A stretch of 64,000 nt of DNA from Spirochaetota bacterium (GTDB taxonomy: Bacteria > Spirochaetota > Spirochaetia > Treponematales > UBA12059), in contig JADFDI010000001.1 in assembly GCA_018262985.1 (NCBI GenBank), positions 513,027 through 577,026 of the forward strand, in the 5' to 3' direction. Below are positions 34,461-43,915 of the stretch, piece after piece. How positions within the stretch are numbered: the stretch's first letter is position 1; every line of letters begins with the position of its first letter. The notes under the pieces were generated by a model. That model did not search any database. It was not told the DNA's origin and saw only the letters and a list, made by a program, of their open reading frames with translations. Made by a program: the position numbers and the translations under genes.

Positions 34461-34837
34461 GCCAGGGCGATGGCCTCGATCTCCACGAGGCCCGCCTTGG
34501 GCAGGCCGGCGACGGCGATCGTGGAGCGCGCGGGGTGCGGCTGGGAGAAGGCGAGGCCGTAGACCTCGTTCACCGTCGCGAAGTCCGCCATGTCCGCGAG
34601 GAAGATCGTGGTCTTGACCACCTTTTCGGGAGACGAGCCGGCGGCGGCGAGCACCGCCTTCAGGTTGCGGAGCGCCTGCTCGGCCTGCGCCTTGACTCCG
34701 CCCGGAACGAGATCGCCGGAGGCAGGATCAAGCCCGAGCTGGCCGGAGCAGAATACGAAGCCGCCGGCCTTGATGGCCTGCGAGTAGGGGCCGATGGCCT
34801 TGGGCGCGCGTTCGCTGGCGACGACGGTCTTGTCCAT
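34457..34837 (-). CDS. ridA: RidA/YjgF/UK114-family enamine/imine deaminase
   Basis: A 126-residue cytoplasmic protein. RidA hydrolyses reactive enamines such as 2-aminoacrylate released by PLP enzymes. Family hallmarks are present: ERAPKAIGPYSQAIKAGGFV, FCSGQLGLDPASGDLVPGGV, NLKAVLAAAGSSPEKVVKTT and the closing RSTIAVAGLPKAGLVEIEAI with the substrate-binding Arg. GGAGG lies 8 nt before ATG 34837. It is the first gene of a tightly coupled ridA-kinase-regulator operon. Confidence 0.95.
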   Translation of the reverse strand: MDKTVVASERAPKAIGPYSQAIKAGGFVFCSGQLGLDPASGDLVPGGVKAQAEQALRNLKAVLAAAGSSPEKVVKTTIFLADMADFATVNEVYGLAFSQPHPARSTIAVAGLPKAGLVEIEAIALA

Positions 34838-34913
34838 GGGTAGTGCCTCCGCTGCTCGTGTCGTGCGTGGGTCCTTCAGGCGAGCCTTCCGCCCCGCGGT
34901 CCCATCGGGGGCC

Positions 34914-34942
34914 AGTATCCCCCGGCCCCGCCGGACCGTCAA
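34914..34942 (-). promoter_or_regulatory. Promoter of the ridA-kinase-regulator operon
   Basis: TTGACG (34942-34937), a 17-nt spacer and GATACT (34919-34914) on the minus strand. The 5' UTR to the ridA start would be about 70 nt. Confidence 0.65.
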
Positions 34943-35089
34943 GCGCGGGGCGTTCCGCCGTCGGGCGGGGCGGCGCATGGGGTCGAGCGGCGTGGATGCG
35001 GCGGGCCGGACTTGGACGGGCCAGGCGCGGGGCGTTCCGGCGCCGGCCCGGGTCCGACGGAGGCTCGCGCCGGGCGGGGCGGTCGAGGC

Positions 35090-36295
35090 TCAGGCGCGGG
35101 AGGCGCGCGCCCAGCGGGGCAGCTGGAACGCCGGGTAATCGGATACGCGCCCTTCGAGCAGGTCCACCAGGTCGCGGTCGAGGCCTTCGGCGCGCATGAT
35201 GGAGAACGCCTCGGCGAGCTCGATGCGGGAACGGTAGGGCCGTTCGCCGGTCAGGGCCTCGAAGACGTCCGCGACGGCGATGATGCGGCTTTCCAGGGGG
35301 ATCTCGTCGCCCGCGAGGCCGCCGGGGTAGCCCGAGCCGTCCCCGCGCTCGTGGTGCCTGAGCACGTAGTCGCGGAGGTGCGAGAGCTCCCAGAAATTGT
35401 CGAGGATGCGCGCGCCGGCCACCGGGTGCTCGCGGACCGTCTCGGTCTCGCCGGCGTCGAGCGAGCGGGGCTTCTGCAAGAGGTCGGTGGGAACGGAAAT
35501 CTTGCCGATGTCGTGGAGGAGGGCCGCCGAATATAGATCCCTGAGCCGCTTGCCCCGCAGTCCCGCTCGCTTGCCGATGAACAGCGCGAGGGCGCCGACG
35601 TTCCGGGAATGGTGGGCGGAGAAGCGGTCCGATTGCTCGAACAGGAAGATGATGGTCTCGAGCCCCTTCGACTCGTAGAAGAAGCGCGCGTGGCGCCGCG
35701 CGGCCATGCCGACCGGAGCGGCGACGGCGACGCCGATCAGCGCCGACAACAGGATGTCCAGGGCCTGCAGGGGCAGGGGCATCACCCGGGCGGAAAGGCC
35801 GAAGGCGAAATCGCGCCCGCCCGAGGCGACCAGCGTCACCTCGCCGCCTGGCGCCGCCTCGGCCAGCATGCGCGCGGCGTCGAGCTCGACCACGCCGGCC
35901 AGACCCTCGGCGCGCGCGCCGCCGTCGGAGTCCCTGAGGGGGAAGCGGACGCGGAGCTCCGTTCCCTCCGCGACGAATTCCCAGGCGCCCGAAGGCGGGG
36001 TTCCCGCCTCCACCCGGCCGGAAAGCGCGTAGCGGAAGCCGTCGTCGAGGTCGGCCAGCAAGGCGTTCGCGGCGTCGAGCTCGCCCGAGGCGGCGAGGTC
36101 GCGCAGCTCGTCCCACTGGAAATATCCGGCGGATATCCCCTCGGCGCTGATTTCCGCGGCCCGCTCGAAGCCGGATCGGGAGACCTCGAGGAAGCGGTCG
36201 CGCGAAGAGGCGCGGATTTCGGCGGCGAGCGCGAGGGTCGCGACGGACACGACCAGGAAGACGGCGAGCGGAACCGCCATCGTGCTGCGTTTCAT
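35090..36295 (-). CDS. Membrane HD-GYP domain protein, probable cyclic-di-GMP phosphodiesterase
   Basis: A 401-residue protein. TM1 is about 7-25, a periplasmic sensor region about 26-172, TM2 about 177-198, then an HD-GYP domain with ALLHDIGKIS (His261, Asp262), HHERGDGSGYPGGL and IIAVADVFEALTGERPYR. All catalytic metal ligands typical of active HD-GYP enzymes appear present. It should lower c-di-GMP in response to an external signal, affecting motility or attachment. ATG 36295 is chosen over a TTG at 36364; GGGAAG lies 9 nt upstream. The motif GCCGATAA occurs about 170 nt upstream, so flagellar-sigma control is possible. Confidence 0.9.
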   Translation of the reverse strand: MKRSTMAVPLAVFLVVSVATLALAAEIRASSRDRFLEVSRSGFERAAEISAEGISAGYFQWDELRDLAASGELDAANALLADLDDGFRYALSGRVEAGTPPSGAWEFVAEGTELRVRFPLRDSDGGARAEGLAGVVELDAARMLAEAAPGGEVTLVASGGRDFAFGLSARVMPLPLQALDILLSALIGVAVAAPVGMAARRHARFFYESKGLETIIFLFEQSDRFSAHHSRNVGALALFIGKRAGLRGKRLRDLYSAALLHDIGKISVPTDLLQKPRSLDAGETETVREHPVAGARILDNFWELSHLRDYVLRHHERGDGSGYPGGLAGDEIPLESRIIAVADVFEALTGERPYRSRIELAEAFSIMRAEGLDRDLVDLLEGRVSDYPAFQLPRWARASRA

Positions 36296-36471
36296 GCGGA
36301 TGCACTTCCCGACTCCGCGGCGGGCGCCCGTCGGAGGCGAGGCGTCGCGGAAAACTTCTTTCAATCCGACCGGCCGTCGGACGGCGGTCGGGCGTCCACC
36401 TTACACCGCCCCGGACCTCGCGGCAAGCGCGAAACCTCGGCGGGTTCAGGCGATCCGCTCCGGCCTTCTGA

Positions 36472-36479
36472 TTATCGGC
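36472..36479 (-). promoter_or_regulatory. Sigma-28-like -10 (GCCGATAA) upstream of the HD-GYP gene
   Basis: An exact GCCGATAA on the minus strand, next to the stop codon of the VF530-family gene. No clear TAAA -35 at the expected distance, so this is a partial match. Confidence 0.35.
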
Positions 36480-36752
36480 TTACTTTCCGGGTTTTCCGCG
36501 GCGCTTCCAGAGGCTCGGCGGCTTCTTGACGCCGTGGAAGGCGTAGAGGTAGAGATCCTGCACCTTCTCCCGCGCCCACGGGGTGCGCCGGAGGAAGTTG
36601 AGGCTCGAGGCGACGCTCGGATCGCTCTCGAAGCAGCGGATCCTGATGCGCTTCGCGAGCCCCGGCCAACCGTACTTTTCGAGCAGGCGCTCGAGCATCA
36701 TCTGGAGCGTCACCCCGTGGAGCGGGTCCGGCTTCTTCGCTTCCTCGTCCAT
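36480..36752 (-). CDS. VF530 family (DUF2132) small protein
   Basis: A 90-residue cytoplasmic protein matching the VF530/DUF2132 family along its length: DPLHGVTLQMMLERLLEKYG, IRIRCFESDPSVASSLNFLR and TPWAREKVQDLYLYAF. The family has a compact helical fold and a proposed DNA-binding role. The start at ATG 36752 is preferred because TTGACA, 18 nt and GATGCT place the transcription start at this codon; ATG 36764 lies within the -10. Confidence 0.88.
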   Translation of the reverse strand: MDEEAKKPDPLHGVTLQMMLERLLEKYGWPGLAKRIRIRCFESDPSVASSLNFLRRTPWAREKVQDLYLYAFHGVKKPPSLWKRRGKPGK

Positions 36753-36759
36753 GCGGGGG

Positions 36760-36789
36760 AGCATCCGCCGCGCGGTCGGGGGCTGTCAA
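36760..36789 (-). promoter_or_regulatory. Leaderless promoter of the VF530-family gene
   Basis: TTGACA (36789-36784), an 18-nt spacer and GATGCT (36765-36760), then 7 nt to ATG 36752 on the minus strand. Confidence 0.5.
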
Positions 36790-36915
36790 GCGCGCCTCCC
36801 CGTTCCGCGGGAACCGTCCGGGGGGAACGGAAGGGGGGACCCCTTCCTTTCCCTCCCGGACCCCCCATTCCATCCCCCGTTCCGCCGCGGACGACGGCGA
36901 AGGGCGGCGGCGAGC

Positions 36916-37389
36916 CTACTCGAAGGCTTCCTTGATGCCTTCCATGATGTTGTCCGCGATCTTGTTCCAGTACTCGTCCGACGCGCGCGAGAAGGTGAAG
37001 TCCATGTCGCGGATGTCCATGCCCCGCTCGTCGTCGTACGAGATCAGGATGCCGTCGCCCGAGGAGTTCATGGTCAGGGTGACCGTCCCCTTCGCGAAGT
37101 CCGAGCGGTCGGAGTTCACCATGATGAACTGGCCCCGGAGCGTCGAATAGTTGACCACCTTGCCTTCGAGGTAGTAGAGGTCGTAGTCCGTGCGGCCGGA
37201 GTTCCAGGCCGTGCGGAGGGCCGCCGTGAAGGCGCCGGACTCCGTGTCGTAGTAGAACATCATGAGGCCCGACGCCCAGGTGCTCATGGACCAGACCGTG
37301 GCCGTCCAGTTCTCCGCCGCCAGGGGCGCGGCCGCGAGGGCGAGCATCGCCAGCACGAGGAATCCTGCCACCGTCCGTCTCGCCGCCAT
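36916..37389 (-). CDS. Small secreted hypothetical protein
   Basis: A 157-residue protein with a clear signal peptide (residues 1-25, PLAAE-NWT). The mature part appears all-beta (FTAALRTAWNSGRTDYDLYY, TVTLTMNSSGDGILISYDDE) and ends in a helix (YWNKIADNIMEGIKEAFE). No family is recognised. GGGAGG lies 6 nt before ATG 37389. It stands alone on the minus strand; the 112 nt upstream hold nothing recognised. Confidence 0.75.
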   Translation of the reverse strand: MAARRTVAGFLVLAMLALAAAPLAAENWTATVWSMSTWASGLMMFYYDTESGAFTAALRTAWNSGRTDYDLYYLEGKVVNYSTLRGQFIMVNSDRSDFAKGTVTLTMNSSGDGILISYDDERGMDIRDMDFTFSRASDEYWNKIADNIMEGIKEAFE

Positions 37390-37501
37390 GTCCACCTCCC
37401 GCGGGCGCCCGTCCGCCACCCTTACGAATCCTTCACGTCCGAGTGTAGCCGGAGGCGGCGGGCTTGCAAGCAAGGGCGGCGGACGGAGGCTCCGCGCGGT
37501 C

Positions 37502-38038
37502 TCAGGCTCCCCGGCACTCCATATCGAGTCGTTGCATGAGCGCGTCGACCCGCGCCGTTCCGGGACCGCGCGCTTCCATCTCCGCGAGGACGCGTCGGAC
37601 CTCCGTCGGGACCGCCGCGAGCGCGCGGGCGATTTCCGCGTCGCCCGAGGCCGCGTCGTTTCCCGCGGCGAGCTCGAGCGCCAGCGCGGCATACGCAGCC
37701 GCTCCCACGACGTGCTTGGTTTGCGCCGCGTCGCGTAGCGGGTGCGTGTACGCGCTCGAAGCCGCGAGCCCGGCGGCCCGAGCGGCCGCCTTGGCCGCCG
37801 GATCCGGCGCCTCGCGCGCGGCGGCGAAGGCCGCGAGCGAAAGGACGCGGAGCCGCGCGGTCCGCTTTCCGCCCGCGGCGAATTCGCGGATGCCCGCGAT
37901 GGCCTCGCGCGGCCGCGCGTCGCCCGGCGCGCGCGACTCGAAGATCGGCAGCGCCCGTTCCGCAGAGTCGGCGGCCCAGGCGCCGAGCGCGCGGAGCGAA
38001 TCGAGGGGTAGGTCGAAATACCTGCTTTCGGTCGTCAT
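37502..38038 (-). CDS. Imm5-like putative immunity protein
   Basis: A 178-residue, Ala-rich all-helical protein. The pattern LRALGAWAADSAERALPIFE, REAIAGIREFAAG and the later TKHVVGAAAYAALALELA resembles the Imm5 family of polymorphic-toxin immunity proteins. No toxin gene is visible beside it, so it may be an orphan immunity gene or a member of the family with another role. CGGAG lies 6 nt before ATG 38038. It adjoins the repeat-rich mazEF region. Confidence 0.65.
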   Translation of the reverse strand: MTTESRYFDLPLDSLRALGAWAADSAERALPIFESRAPGDARPREAIAGIREFAAGGKRTARLRVLSLAAFAAAREAPDPAAKAAARAAGLAASSAYTHPLRDAAQTKHVVGAAAYAALALELAAGNDAASGDAEIARALAAVPTEVRRVLAEMEARGPGTARVDALMQRLDMECRGA

Positions 38039-38723
38039 CGGCGGCTCCGGGCCTCTCCGCTTGTAGCGCGTCGACCGGTTCGCTCCGAAGGTACAGCGTA
38101 TCCCACGACAGGTCGAGCCCGCCCGGCCCGTCGCGCTCCCGTCCCACACGGTGCCGCGCGATCATCCCGGGCGGACGCGGCGACGAAGCATGAAGGTGCG
38201 TGGCACCTTCATGGCGACGAAGCCGCGGAACGGCCTCGTCGATCTCCCGAAGGCTTCGGCGATTTCTCGAAGCACCCCACGCCGGCATCGCCCGGCCGAG
38301 AAGCCCCCCGACCCGAAGAGGGGGTAGCGGAAGCCACCGCAGGCGCGCGCGAACGCGCGCGACGACGAGGTTGCCCGCGGTAGCGGGCACTACAATAATT
38401 TCCTTACCGAAACGCCCCGGAGGGGCGAGGAGGCTGCAGCGAGGGGGGGCCGCATCGTCGCGACTCGCACCGATTCCGGAAATGCGCCGAGCGCCCCGCA
38501 CCCCCGGCACCGCAATCGCCCAAGGAAGAAGGCGGAGCGCAAACGGGCGGCGACGTGGTAGGGCGGAACCCGGTGAAGCGCCCATCACGGAACGGCGACG
38601 CGGGGGGTGGCACGGAAAAGCGCGCCCCTGAACGACCGTGAAGGGGTGTGCTTTCCCGTGACAGGACCCCCGCTCAGCGGTTCAGATGACGCCCCTCGTC
38701 GCCGTGCGGGGCGCTCCGTGGCC
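38039..38723. other. 685-nt gene-free region holding repeat A and an IR/DR motif
   Basis: I see no credible gene here. It contains an inverted repeat ATGAAGGTGC/GCACCTTCAT (38190-38212) flanked by direct repeats GCGACGAAGC (38180-38189, 38214-38223), an AGAGGGGGTAGCGGA block near 38318 that recurs near 39455, hairpins of GCGCGCGCG type, and palindromic repeat A (38489-38716). Confidence 0.6.
38489..38716. repeat. Palindromic repeat A downstream of mazF
   Basis: A 228-bp element ending in a perfect 13-bp terminal inverted repeat (GAGCGCCCCGCAC and GTGCGGGGCGCTC). It aligns along its length with repeat B (39688-39924): both share CCCCGGCACCGCAATCGCCC and GGAAGAAGGCGGAGCG. Inside is a long hairpin with arms CACGGAAAAGC (38611-38621) and GCTTTCCCGTG (38650-38660), extended by GCGCGCCCC/GGGGTGTGC. 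Arm sequence differs from repeat B while pairing is kept. Confidence 0.7.
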
Positions 38724-39059
38724 TTACTTGATCAGCAGCTCCAGCTTCGCGATGACCTCGTCTATCACCGGTTCGGGGCATTTTTCGATGAACTCGATGT
38801 TCCTTTCTAACCAATCGAGGCTCTTCACCTGATCGCTCAAGACGAACCCTTGGATTTTTCCGCCCGGGAGCTCCACTTCGAAGGGATAGCCCTTTCCCTT
38901 GCCGGTGACGGGACAGAAGATGGCGAGGCCGACTTTCCGGTTGTACGCCTGCTTCGACAGTACCACGGCGGGTCGCCGGCCGCGTTGCTCATGTCCTGCC
39001 TGTGGGTTGAAATCGAGCCAGACGAGGTCTCCCTGCTCGGGTACGTAGCCCTCTACCAT
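38724..39059 (-). CDS. mazF: MazF-family endoribonuclease toxin
   Basis: A 111-residue toxin of the MazF/PemK fold that cuts mRNA. It shows YVPEQGDLVWLDFNPQAGHE, RGRRPAVVLSKQAYN, GLAIFCPVTGKGKGYPFEV and GFVLSDQVKSLDW, the standard order. ATG 39059 overlaps the end of the antitoxin gene by 7 nt, as usual for mazEF. The codons and AT-rich promoter of the pair differ somewhat from neighbouring genes, in line with acquisition by transfer. Confidence 0.93.
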   Translation of the reverse strand: MVEGYVPEQGDLVWLDFNPQAGHEQRGRRPAVVLSKQAYNRKVGLAIFCPVTGKGKGYPFEVELPGGKIQGFVLSDQVKSLDWLERNIEFIEKCPEPVIDEVIAKLELLIK

Positions 39060-39286
39060 TCTTCCCTGCCCGCGGGCGAACCGGTCTCGACCGATGCATG
39101 CCGGTTTTCTTCCGTCACCAGCGAGAGCAGATCCTCCAGCGCGTCCCGCTTGGGCACGATGACCAAGCGGCCTTCCTCTTCCAGGATTTCCACCGCGCTG
39201 CCGTTCTTCAGGTCGAACTCGCGGGCGTAGAGCGCCGGTATCCTGACGCCCAGGCTGTTGCCCCATTTCTGGATGACGGTCTGCAT
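39053..39286 (-). CDS. mazE: MazE-family antitoxin
   Basis: A 77-residue AbrB/MazE-type DNA-binding antitoxin. The N-terminal swapped-hairpin motif is QTVIQKWGNSLGVRIPALYA, followed by VEILEEEGRLVIVPKR; the C-terminal tail should neutralise MazF. GGAGG lies 7 nt before ATG 39286. It probably represses its own promoter together with MazF; a TATAC-TTT-GTATA palindrome lies upstream of the -35. Confidence 0.93.
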   Translation of the reverse strand: MQTVIQKWGNSLGVRIPALYAREFDLKNGSAVEILEEEGRLVIVPKRDALEDLLSLVTEENRHASVETGSPAGREEW

Positions 39287-39303
39287 GCGGAGCCTCCAGA
39301 TTA

Positions 39304-39350
39304 AGGATACACTATGTTTATCCGTTAATCAATTATACTTTGTATATACA
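39304..39350 (-). promoter_or_regulatory. mazEF promoter and operator-like palindromes
   Basis: On the minus strand TTGATT (39332-39327), a 17-nt spacer and TATCCT (39309-39304). Just upstream are TATAC-TTT-GTATA (39334-39346) and TGTATATACA (39341-39350), likely autoregulatory sites. The stretch is strikingly AT-rich compared with its surroundings. Confidence 0.65.
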
Positions 39351-39956
39351 TGCACGCTTCGAGACGCCCTTCGGGAGATATGGGCTGCAAGTCCGTCGCT
39401 GGCGCCGCATCGCCGGTGCCGCAGCCGCCCCGCCGTACCGCTACCCGACAAAAAGAGGGGGTAGCGGAGAAGACCGGAGCCCGCGCCCACGCGCGGGCGA
39501 GGACTTCGGAGCGAGGGGTGGTCGTCGTCCATGACGTACCCGTTCCTCGCTTCGCTCGTCACGGGCTTAGGTGTGGGCGCGCATGCGTCGCTTCGCTCCG
39601 CTTTCGGCAAGGAATGATTGAAACAGTCGCGCTCCGCGCGACAACCTCATCCATGCGCGCCAGCTTCATCCGAACCGGAACGGCGCCGAGCGCCCCGCCC
39701 CCCGGCACCGCAATCGCCCCAGGGAAGAAGGCGGAGCGTCCGCGAACGGCGCGGCGTGCTGGGGTTGAATCCGGCGAAGCGCCCCGCGGAGCCGGCCAGG
39801 ACGGCGGGTGGCGAAGAAACGCGTGCCCCCGAACGGTCCCGAGTGAGGGGGTATGCGTTTCTTCGTCAGGCCCCGCGCTGGGAGGCCCCGAAAAAGCCCT
39901 TCGCCGCGCCCGCCCTGGGCGCTCCGGCTTTTCCCGGTTCGGTGCCCCCCCTTGCC
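39351..39956. other. Gene-free region between mazEF and the next gene, holding repeat B
   Basis: No credible gene. It contains the hairpin CCGCTACCC/GGGTAGCGG with the AGAGGGGGTAGCGGA block shared with the other side of mazEF, a GCCCGCG.../CGCGGGC hairpin near 39480, the 23-bp dispersed repeat (39585-39607) and palindromic repeat B. Confidence 0.6.
39688..39924. repeat. Palindromic repeat B upstream of mazEF
   Basis: A 237-bp element homologous to repeat A and in the same orientation. Its ends pair (GAGCGCCC and GGGCGCTC), and its inner hairpin has perfect 11-bp arms CGAAGAAACGC (39812-39822) and GCGTTTCTTCG (39855-39865), extended by CCCCC/GGGGG. Confidence 0.7.
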
Positions 39957-40742
39957 CTACATGTTTTTCCAGAACTTGTAGAACTTCCGCTCCACTTCCT
40001 CGAGGCCGAGGAGGGGGTAGAACTTGTTGCCCTTCTGGCTGGCGAACATGAAGCCGTGGCGGAGGACCTTGTACGACATGCGGTCGATGGGGCAGTCGAG
40101 CGAGATGCCCTTGACGTTCTTGCCGGGCGTGTTGCGGACTTCGAGGATGCCGGCCTTGAGCCGCGCGGGGTGGATGCCGGGCACGAAGCAGCGGATGAAG
40201 GGGTTCTCGTCGAACTCCTTCAGGAAGTCGTCGGCGTTGAACTCGAGCTGCGACATGAACATGACGGGGGCGCCCTTGGGCTGGTGGGGGTCGGTGATGT
40301 ACTTCGAGTAGTCCACCAGGTTGAAGCGCGTCAGGACCATCATCTTGATGGGGTTGATCTCGAGGATGATGCGCATCTCGTCGCCGCGGGCGCGCGGATC
40401 GTCGTCGTGCGCCTCGAGCTCCACGAGGTCGCCGACGGAGTTGCAGTAGTAGAGCTTGCCGATGGCGGCGAAGTCCATGTGCTCGAGCACGCGGTAGCTC
40501 TTGATGAACTTGGTGGCCTTCGGGCGGCCGTCCTCGTGGGGGGCGAGCTGCTTGTAGGCCTCGTCGATCTCGAAGTAGGGGTGGCGGAAGGCCGGGTCGA
40601 TCTCGGCGAAGATGAGGCGGCCCTCGAAGTAGCGGGTCGAGCCCTGGGTGTAGTGCCGGGCGAAGCGCTCCGGGTCGAGCTGGCTGGCGATCAGCGAGTG
40701 GTTCGGGTGGAGCACCATGTAGAGGTGGCGTTCGTCGTTCAT
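39957..40742 (-). CDS. Conserved hypothetical protein in the hppA operon
   Basis: A 261-residue soluble protein without signal or membrane segment; I do not recognise the family. It has a mixed alpha/beta look (LHPNHSLIASQLDPERFARH, GRLIFAEIDPAFRHPYFEID, EMRIILEINPIKMMVLTRFN). It starts 4 nt after the hppA stop, so it is surely co-transcribed with the pyrophosphatase. Repeat B follows it directly. No function is assigned. Confidence 0.75.
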   Translation of the reverse strand: MNDERHLYMVLHPNHSLIASQLDPERFARHYTQGSTRYFEGRLIFAEIDPAFRHPYFEIDEAYKQLAPHEDGRPKATKFIKSYRVLEHMDFAAIGKLYYCNSVGDLVELEAHDDDPRARGDEMRIILEINPIKMMVLTRFNLVDYSKYITDPHQPKGAPVMFMSQLEFNADDFLKEFDENPFIRCFVPGIHPARLKAGILEVRNTPGKNVKGISLDCPIDRMSYKVLRHGFMFASQKGNKFYPLLGLEEVERKFYKFWKNM

Positions 40743-40746
40743 CCTG

Positions 40747-42825
<2,079 letters not shown>

Positions 42826-42872
42826 GGAACCTCCTGGTCGCTGTCCCCGTTCCCGAACGGGGGAGCGACGAA

Positions 42873-42900
42873 AGTATAAACGCAGGAAGCCGGCGCGCAA
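42873..42900 (-). promoter_or_regulatory. hppA promoter
   Basis: TTGCGC (42900-42895), a 16-nt spacer and TATACT (42878-42873) on the minus strand. The leader of about 40 nt contains the hairpin CCCCGTTC-GG-GAACGGGG. Confidence 0.65.
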
Positions 42901-42960
42901 GCGCGAATCCTCAAGGCGTCGGCGCCGGGGTCGCCCCCGGCGGGCGGCGGAAGCGCGGCA

Positions 42961-42989
42961 TTGCGGGAAGGGCTTTAGCCTTGTATCCT
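42961..42989 (+). promoter_or_regulatory. Leaderless promoter of the radical SAM gene
   Basis: TTGCGG (42961-42966), a 17-nt spacer and TATCCT (42984-42989), then 6 nt to ATG 42996. There is no Shine-Dalgarno site. Confidence 0.6.
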
Positions 42990-42995
42990 GTAAGC

Positions 42996-43871
42996 ATGCC
43001 AAGCGAAGCGCCGCTTTCGCCCGTCCTGCACCACCGCGCCGAACGCCTCGTCTATCCGGCGCTCTCGCGGCGCGCGGGAGGGCTCTCCATCGGGGTCAAC
43101 CTGTTTCCCGAGGGCAAGGTGTGCGACTTCGACTGCCCCTACTGCGAAGTGCCGCCGGCGCGCGCTCCGATGACCAACGGCACGGGTGAAGTACCGGGCG
43201 TGCCGCCCGCCGGCCGCGTCGACCTGGCCGAGCTGCGCGCCGCCCTCGATTCGACGCTGGCCCGCGCGCCCGGGCGCTTCGGGGTTCCGGTCATCGACGT
43301 CTGTTTTTCGGGCGACGGCGAGCCGACCCTCTCGCCCGACCTCGTCCCGGCGCTCGCCATCGCGGCGGAGGCGCGCGACCGCCTGGCGCCGACGGCGAGC
43401 CTCGTGCTCATCACCAATGCCGCCTCGCTCGGCGACGCGAAACTCGCGCTCGCGCTCGCGGACGCCGTCGACCGTTTCGGCCTCGACGTCTGGGCCAAGC
43501 TCGACGCCTACGACGAGGCCCGCTACCGCGCCATCAACGCGGGCGCGCGGAGCTTCGACAAGGTGGCGCTCGCCCTCCGCGACTTCTCGCGCGAGCGGCC
43601 GGTCACCCTGCAGTCCATGTTCTGCTCGATAGACGGCAAGGCGCCGACCGCGCGCGACATCGAGGGCCTGCTTTCGCTGGCGGCGCGGCTCCGGGAATCG
43701 GGCAGCCGCTTCCGGGAATTCCACATCTACACGCAGGCGCGGCCGGCCTTCTCCGGCCGCACCGCGCCGCTCGCAGACCAGGACCTGCTCGTCATCGGCG
43801 AGCGCGCGGCCGAGGTCCTGCCGGGCCTAAGGGTGCGCGTGTTCGGGGAGTTGTCGGAACTCCTGCCCTGA
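42996..43871 (+). CDS. Radical SAM domain protein
   Basis: A 291-residue protein with the radical SAM cluster motif CDFDCPYC (CxxxCxxC, about residues 43-50) in [20 protein letters not shown] and a SAM-site-like [15 protein letters not shown]. This arrangement resembles the small wyosine-/anaerobic-activase-like radical SAM proteins seen in many anaerobes. No substrate can be named. The start at ATG 42996 is supported by the promoter; a TTG at 42981 lies upstream within it. It diverges from hppA. Confidence 0.88.
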   Translation: MPSEAPLSPVLHHRAERLVYPALSRRAGGLSIGVNLFPEGKVCDFDCPYCEVPPARAPMTNGTGEVPGVPPAGRVDLAELRAALDSTLARAPGRFGVPVIDVCFSGDGEPTLSPDLVPALAIAAEARDRLAPTASLVLITNAASLGDAKLALALADAVDRFGLDVWAKLDAYDEARYRAINAGARSFDKVALALRDFSRERPVTLQSMFCSIDGKAPTARDIEGLLSLAARLRESGSRFREFHIYTQARPAFSGRTAPLADQDLLVIGERAAEVLPGLRVRVFGELSELLP

Positions 43872-43915
43872 GGCCGGGCGGGCCGTCCGGCGTCGCCCTT
43901 CGGGGCCCCGCCGCG

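Noticed and set aside
38200-38631. Plus-strand frame of 143 codons in the repeat region
   Set aside because: Arg/Ser/Pro-rich, runs through repeat A and its hairpin, no ribosome site.
39329-39610. Minus-strand frame of 93 codons between repeat B and mazE
   Set aside because: It covers the mazEF promoter and palindromes, has no ribosome site and no recognisable features.
39755-39785. tRNA T-arm-like sequence (GGGGTTGAATCC) in repeat B
   Set aside because: No acceptor or anticodon arm can be placed around it, and repeat A lacks it.
38489-39924. Integron attC sites around mazEF
   Set aside because: The element ends do not match the RYYYAAC/GTTRRRY core pairs; a single GTTGAAT in repeat B has no counterpart in A. 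Kept only as a comparison in the finding.
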